This document shows positions 59,686 through 64,000 of a stretch of 64,000 nt of DNA, one piece after another. Below the pieces are notes generated by a model. The model was not told where the DNA came from, searched no databases, and saw nothing but the letters and a program-made list of their open reading frames with translations. The translations under genes were made by a program, and so were the position numbers. Source of the DNA: Petrimonas sulfuriphila (lineage in GTDB: Bacteria; Bacteroidota; Bacteroidia; Bacteroidales; Dysgonomonadaceae); NCBI RefSeq assembly GCF_051201015.1, contig NZ_JBPEHI010000001.1. The stretch is one strand, 5' to 3'. Each line of letters begins with the position of its first letter. The stretch's first letter is position 1.

Positions 59686-61815
59686 ATGAACAATCCCGTT
59701 ATTCCTTCACTTATCTCCAACGCTTTAAATATCCGCCTCAATAATGTGGAAAATACCATTAAACTGTTGGAAGGCGGTGCTACCATCCCTTTTATCAGCC
59801 GATACCGGAAAGAAGCAACCGGATCGTTGGATGAAGTACAGGTTTCAGAAATTAAATCACTGAATGATAAATTCATTGAGCTTGAAAAACGGAAGAAAAC
59901 CGTTCTGTCGTCCATCGAAGAACAGGAAAGACTGACACCGGAACTGCAAGAGAGGATCGAAAATTGCTGGGATGCCGTTGCGTTGGAGGATATTTACCTG
60001 CCTTACAAACCCAAACGGCAGACGCGCGCGGAGATGGCCAGGAAAAGGGGATTGGAGCCTTTGGCGAAATGGCTGATGCTGCAACAGTATGGGCCGGTTG
60101 AAGCGAAAGCCGGGCAGTTTGCCGGAGAAGAACTTGATGATGCCGTTTCGGCGTTAAAAGGGGCGTGTGACATTATTGCCGAATGGGTAAACGAAGATGA
60201 AAAAGCCCGTCAGCTCATACGAAACATTTTTGCCCGTGAAGCGGTCATAACCGCCAAAGTGGTGAAAGGCAAGGAACAGGAAGGCGAAAAGTATAGGGAT
60301 TATTTTGACTTTTCTACTCTTCTTTCTCGGTGTCCCTCGCATCGTCTTCTTGCCATCCGCCGGGGAGAGTCGGAGGGGTTTCTTCGGGTATCCATCTCTC
60401 CCGACGATGAAAAATGCTTGGATAAGTTGGTGCCCCGATACGCTAAAAACGATAGTGAGGCTGCGGATTACGTTGAAAAATCGGTGGAGGATGCCTATAA
60501 ACGTTTGCTCAAGCCTTCCATTGAGACTGAGTTTGCCAACCTCTCCAAAGAAAAAGCCGACGAGGCCGCCATCGCTGTTTTTGCCGAGAATCTGCGTCAG
60601 CTTCTGCTTTCACCTCCCTTAGGGCAGAAGCGGATATTGGCAGTCGACCCAGGATACCGGACGGGATGCAAGCTCGTTTGTCTGGACGAGCAAGGCAATT
60701 TAATGCACAATGAAACCATTTATCCGCATCCGCCGCAAAACGAATTTTCAAAGTCGGCGGGCAAGGTTTCCAAACTGGTTTCTACTTACCGTATCGATGC
60801 TATTGCCATCGGCAACGGCACGGCAAGCCGTGAGACCGAACGGTTCATAGCGAACCTGAGGTATGACCGGGAGGTGAAGGTTTTTGTAGTGAGTGAAAAC
60901 GGTGCCTCCATATATTCGGCATCAAAGACGGCGCGTGAAGAGTTTCCGGAGTATGATGTCACAGTACGCGGGGCAATCTCTATCGGCAGGAGATTGAGTG
61001 ATCCGCTCGCGGAACTGGTGAAAATTGATCCGAAATCCATAGGGGTGGGGCAGTATCAGCACGATGTGGACCAGGCAAAACTGAAACGTTCCCTGGATCA
61101 AACCGTGGAAAGTTGCGTGAACCTTGTGGGGGTAAACCTTAACACGGCGAGCAAACATTTGCTGATGTATGTTTCGGGTCTAGGTGAGTCCCTGGCACAG
61201 AATATCGTGAATTACCGGGCCGAGAACGGTCCTTTCCGCGCACGCGCAGGATTAAGGAAAGTACCCCGTCTGGGTGAAAAAGCTTTCGAGCAATGTGCCG
61301 GTTTCCTTCGGATTCCCGACGCCGAAAACCCGCTCGATAACTCTGCCGTCCATCCGGAAAGTTATCCGGTGGTTGAAAGGATGGCCAAGGACCTTAAATG
61401 TTCCGTCAAGGAGGTGATCAGTAATAAAGCGCTTGTCGGTACTATCGATATCAACCGCTACAAAACAGATACCATCGGTACCGAAACGCTGACCGATATC
61501 CTCCAGGAGCTGGAAAAGCCCGGCCGCGATCCACGCACGAAAGTGCAGGTGTTGGAGTTTGACCCCTCTATCCGTACCATCGCAGACGTGAAAGAAGGAA
61601 TGGTGGTAAATGGAATCATTACCAATATCACTAACTTCGGTTGTTTCGTGGATTTCGGCATCAAGGAGAACGGCTTGGTCCATATCTCGGAACTGGCCGG
61701 CCGCTTCGTATCAAACCCCACCGATGTTGTTTCGTTGCACCAGCACGTGAAAGTAAAAGTGTTGTCGGTAGATTTGGAACGGAAGCGGATCCAGTTGAGC
61801 ATGAAGGATGCATGA
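59686..61815 (+). CDS. Tex-family S1 RNA-binding protein
   Basis: A 709-residue cytoplasmic protein starting MNNPVIPSLISNALNIRLNNVENTIKLL. The Tex architecture is complete. The N-terminal helical core has GGATIPFISRYRKEATGSLDEVQV and LEDIYLPYKPKRQTRAEMARKRGLEPLA. The YqgF/RNase H-like domain has KRILAVDPGYRTGCKLVCLD and AIAIGNGTASRETERF. Helix-hairpin-helix repeats follow (LNTASKHLLMYVSGLGESLAQNIVNYR), with the S1 domain at the C terminus (VNGIITNITNFGCFVDFGIKENGLVHISEL). Tex proteins affect transcription and RNA turnover. It is monocistronic or leads into the carbonic anhydrase gene (82-bp gap). Confidence 0.95.
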   Translation: MNNPVIPSLISNALNIRLNNVENTIKLLEGGATIPFISRYRKEATGSLDEVQVSEIKSLNDKFIELEKRKKTVLSSIEEQERLTPELQERIENCWDAVALEDIYLPYKPKRQTRAEMARKRGLEPLAKWLMLQQYGPVEAKAGQFAGEELDDAVSALKGACDIIAEWVNEDEKARQLIRNIFAREAVITAKVVKGKEQEGEKYRDYFDFSTLLSRCPSHRLLAIRRGESEGFLRVSISPDDEKCLDKLVPRYAKNDSEAADYVEKSVEDAYKRLLKPSIETEFANLSKEKADEAAIAVFAENLRQLLLSPPLGQKRILAVDPGYRTGCKLVCLDEQGNLMHNETIYPHPPQNEFSKSAGKVSKLVSTYRIDAIAIGNGTASRETERFIANLRYDREVKVFVVSENGASIYSASKTAREEFPEYDVTVRGAISIGRRLSDPLAELVKIDPKSIGVGQYQHDVDQAKLKRSLDQTVESCVNLVGVNLNTASKHLLMYVSGLGESLAQNIVNYRAENGPFRARAGLRKVPRLGEKAFEQCAGFLRIPDAENPLDNSAVHPESYPVVERMAKDLKCSVKEVISNKALVGTIDINRYKTDTIGTETLTDILQELEKPGRDPRTKVQVLEFDPSIRTIADVKEGMVVNGIITNITNFGCFVDFGIKENGLVHISELAGRFVSNPTDVVSLHQHVKVKVLSVDLERKRIQLSMKDA

Positions 61816-61897
61816 AGCGTAACTTTTATCTGTTCCCCAGAACCGAAACGGCCTTTTAAGCGTTTACTGTTTTAATTCACCCAAAAAATGGAAACGT

Positions 61898-62554
61898 ATG
61901 TCGGAAAAGTCCACCCCCATCGATTATAACCGTTTGTTTGAAGGGATCCGCGGTTTTAAAGCGAATGAATTTATTCCGCACCAGCGATTTTTTGAAGAAC
62001 TGGGTCAGCAACAAAATCCACATACGCTGTTTATCGGATGTTCCGATTCGCGGGTTGTTCCGCATCTGGTAACCCAGACCTTTCCCGGCGAATTGTTTGT
62101 TGTAAGGAACATTGCCAATCTAGTCCCTTACTACAAAAAATATTCCGATACCTTCCTGGCCACCTCTGCGGTTATAGAATATGCGGTTAATCAGATGAAT
62201 GTCAGTAATATTGTGGTGTGTGGACACTCCAACTGCGGGGGCTGTGCGGCCTTATATCAGGATAAAGAGCTCAAAAACCTTCCACATACAAAAAAATGGC
62301 TCGAACTGGCATCGCCGGTGAAAAAGATCGTGGAGGAAAAAATCGCCAAAAACAAGATCAGCCTTGAAGAGCGCAGTTCATTTACCGAAAAAATGAATGT
62401 GGTGGAGCAGGTCAATCACCTGATGAAATATCCTTATATCCGAAAACGGGTAAGGGAGGGGCGTTTAATCGTCATGGGCTGGTACTACCACATAGACAAG
62501 GGGGAGATTTACAATTACGACAAGAAACGACGGAGATTTATCCGGGTTGAGTAA
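61898..62554 (+). CDS. Beta-class carbonic anhydrase
   Basis: A 218-residue zinc enzyme interconverting CO2 and bicarbonate. The zinc ligands are visible as Cys in FIGCSDSRVVPHL with the Asp/Arg dyad, and His and Cys in VVCGHSNCGGCAALY. GELFVVRNIANLVP lies between. It is cytoplasmic, as there is no signal peptide. An overlapping ATG at 61888 is in another frame. It is convergent with rnhB, 12 bp apart, with no distinct terminator seen. Confidence 0.95.
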   Translation: MSEKSTPIDYNRLFEGIRGFKANEFIPHQRFFEELGQQQNPHTLFIGCSDSRVVPHLVTQTFPGELFVVRNIANLVPYYKKYSDTFLATSAVIEYAVNQMNVSNIVVCGHSNCGGCAALYQDKELKNLPHTKKWLELASPVKKIVEEKIAKNKISLEERSSFTEKMNVVEQVNHLMKYPYIRKRVREGRLIVMGWYYHIDKGEIYNYDKKRRRFIRVE

Positions 62555-62566
62555 TGAATCTTTTGT

Positions 62567-63181
62567 TTACCACTCGAATTTCAGTTGTTTTTCAATCAAG
62601 TGAAAAGTCTGCCGGTGGTGGATCGTTATCCCGTGCTGTTTAATCGCTTCGCGATGCGCACGTGTAGGGTATCCTTTGTTGTGCATCCATCCGTAAACGG
62701 GAAATTGATTGTGTAGGTTTTGCATATACTCATCCCGGTATGTTTTTGCCAGGACCGATGCTGCCGCAATCGACAAGTACTTTCCGTCACCCTTTATCAC
62801 ACATGTGTGTGGAATCTGTTGGAACGGATGAAACCGGTTCCCGTCTATCAGGATATGTTCAGGCGTCACGGTCAGCCTGCTTAGGGCTTTGTGCATGGCT
62901 TTAACCGATGCCCAGAGGATATTTAACTCGTCAATTTCATCCGGGGTGCACATTTCAACGGCGTAGCACATCGCACTCTGCTCAATGATAGGTCGGAGAC
63001 GGTTCCGTTCCCTTTCCGATAATTGCTTGGAATCGTTGAGCTCTTCGCACCGGAATCCGGGCTTGAGGACAACTGCAGCTGCGAAGACAGGGCCGGCAAG
63101 GCATCCGCGTCCCGCTTCGTCGCAACCGGCTTCGATGCAACCGGGGTGAAGGCAGCTCTCCAACGGTTTGTGTTGCTTCAT
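62567..63181 (-). CDS. rnhB: Ribonuclease HII
   Basis: A 204-residue enzyme that cuts RNA in RNA-DNA hybrids and at single ribonucleotides. The active-site motif AGCDEAGRGCLAGPVFAAAVVL (DEAGRG, about 20-25) is at the N terminus. LNDSKQLSERERNRL, HILIDGNRFHP with the third acidic residue, and VIKGDGKYLSIAAASVLAKTYRD follow. Its ATG overlaps the stop of the upstream metallophosphoesterase gene by 4 bp (ATGA), so translation is probably coupled. Confidence 0.96.
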   Translation of the reverse strand: MKQHKPLESCLHPGCIEAGCDEAGRGCLAGPVFAAAVVLKPGFRCEELNDSKQLSERERNRLRPIIEQSAMCYAVEMCTPDEIDELNILWASVKAMHKALSRLTVTPEHILIDGNRFHPFQQIPHTCVIKGDGKYLSIAAASVLAKTYRDEYMQNLHNQFPVYGWMHNKGYPTRAHREAIKQHGITIHHRQTFHLIEKQLKFEW

Positions 63182-64000
63182 TTAAGATTAATTTTCAGTT
63201 TGTTGTCTGCCGGGGGGAAATCGAGCTGAAAAGAATTTATGTCGAAATTCTCATCACCCATTACTTCAGCAAATTGTTGGATTGAGCGGAGCATGCCCTC
63301 ATCAAGAACTTCATCGCCCTTCAGGTGCAATACATTTAAGCCAGTGAGCAGTTCGACCAACGCTTCCCGGGCATCATCCGCGAAAGGTATTCCCGTTTGT
63401 TGAAGTCGTGCCCGGACGCCTCGACGAATGATCGATTCCGTTGTTTTGCGGTATTTATCCTGCAAACCGGCTGTCCCGGGAACAGATTCGATAAAGCGGG
63501 TATCGATGGAGAGAGACGTGGAGTCGAGTGTTATCAGTCGATAAGGGAACGGATACTGTGACAGGCTTCCGGTTTCTACATCGTACAAGATGTTTTCTGC
63601 AGAACCCGTGAACTGTGTAATATCGTTGGAGTGGAAGTGTCCGGTAAATACGATTTTCAAGCCGGTAGCGGCAAGGATTCCTGCGGCAGACTCCCAGTTT
63701 TCCAGTATATGGCCCGGAAAAAACGTGGCCTGATAAGGCATGTGTTCTACAATGCCGTGATGCATCATACCCAGGACAGTAACGTTTTTTGCTTTTGTCT
63801 GGCGAAGGATATCAAGTGCCCAATTCATCGTTGAGGGGAGAATCCGCCCACCCGAAACTGACGTGGTTTTATGTTCTGCATATCGATTGGTATCGAAACA
63901 AAGCAACCACGTGTTTTCGTTAATTTCCGCCAGATAACTTAATGAGGCAGTGTCGAGTTTTAGCGCGCCGTTATAGCCGAAGGGCCCGTAAATTTCAGGA
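63178..64000 (-). CDS. Metallophosphoesterase family protein, C-terminal part (cut by window edge)
   Basis: The frame is open from the window end down to the TGA at 63178, about 274 codons; the start is outside. Calcineurin-like phosphoesterase features are LCFDTNRY, ITVLGMMHHGIVEHMP-type metal-ligand His residues, and the GHxH motif in IVFTGHFHSNDITQF. The last 100 residues are a helical tail (GTAGLQDKYRKTTESIIRRGVRARL). The product would be a secreted or cytosolic phosphoesterase; the N terminus is needed to tell. It overlaps rnhB by 4 bp. Confidence 0.82.
   Translation of the reverse strand, partial: PEIYGPFGYNGALKLDTASLSYLAEINENTWLLCFDTNRYAEHKTTSVSGGRILPSTMNWALDILRQTKAKNVTVLGMMHHGIVEHMPYQATFFPGHILENWESAAGILAATGLKIVFTGHFHSNDITQFTGSAENILYDVETGSLSQYPFPYRLITLDSTSLSIDTRFIESVPGTAGLQDKYRKTTESIIRRGVRARLQQTGIPFADDAREALVELLTGLNVLHLKGDEVLDEGMLRSIQQFAEVMGDENFDINSFQLDFPPADNKLKINLK

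Noticed and set aside
1..64000. CRISPR arrays, insertion sequences, prophage, toxin-antitoxin or defence genes
   Set aside because: No repeat-spacer pattern, transposase, integrase, phage structural gene or known defence domain was found on either strand.

Overview
The window reads as a contiguous piece of a Bacteroidales chromosome. The evidence is: the long NusB (308 aa), the nusB-yajC-ybbR-coaE block, the rsfS-ftsH pair, the parE-coaD-ctpA block, a complete Bacteroides aerotolerance (Bat) operon, a fused DAHP synthase/chorismate mutase, and many copies of the Bacteroidetes promoter signature (TTG, about 19-20 nt, TAnnTTTG), usually without a purine-rich ribosome binding site. A family such as Dysgonomonadaceae is plausible, but that is inference. 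I saw no insertion sequence, prophage, CRISPR array or plasmid gene. The content is almost entirely core metabolism and housekeeping.

Layout. 1-7.5 kb (minus): 5' end of a Pif1-like helicase, a PagL-like outer-membrane deacylase, argS, and a D-lactate-dehydrogenase-type FAD/Fe-S protein overlapping an Ntn-hydrolase. 7.5-10.9 kb (minus): a small winged-helix protein, then coaE, ybbR-like, yajC and nusB. 11-17.7 kb (plus): an acetyltransferase, parE, coaD, a C-terminal processing protease and a two-domain DUF1080 lipoprotein. 17.8-22.5 kb: a dihydroorotate-dehydrogenase-like protein (minus), then a sugar-acid cluster (gluconolactonase-like, Gfo/Idh/MocA oxidoreductase, GntP permease). 22.6-26 kb: rsfS, ftsH and an apparently exported superoxide dismutase. 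26-31.8 kb (minus): trxA, dnaE and a peptide transporter.

32-36.1 kb (plus) is the aromatic amino acid operon: pheA, an aminotransferase, DAHP synthase/chorismate mutase and tyrA. It is preceded by an 18-residue Phe/Tyr leader peptide and mutually exclusive antiterminator and terminator hairpins. This transcription attenuator is the most informative regulatory element in the window. 36.1-39.3 kb (minus): a periplasmic cyclophilin, an LptF/G permease and tgt. The Tgt lacks the three zinc-binding cysteines of the classical enzyme. 39.7-44.5 kb: two GT4 glycosyltransferases facing a GH130 glycosidase/phosphorylase. 44.7-46.3 kb: lipA and lipB.

46.4-56.4 kb: a small Ig-like lipoprotein, then the MoxR/DUF58/BatA-E operon ending in a PAP2 phosphatase. 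56.5-64 kb: a small HTH protein, a DUF2007-Usp-Usp fusion, tRNA-Cys, radA, tex, a beta carbonic anhydrase, rnhB and the 3' part of a metallophosphoesterase.

I found no gene cluster that looks like a wholly new system. The points most worth checking are the attenuator, the zinc-less Tgt, the exported SOD, the glycosyltransferase/GH130 cluster and a small conserved-looking HTH protein behind an inverted repeat.
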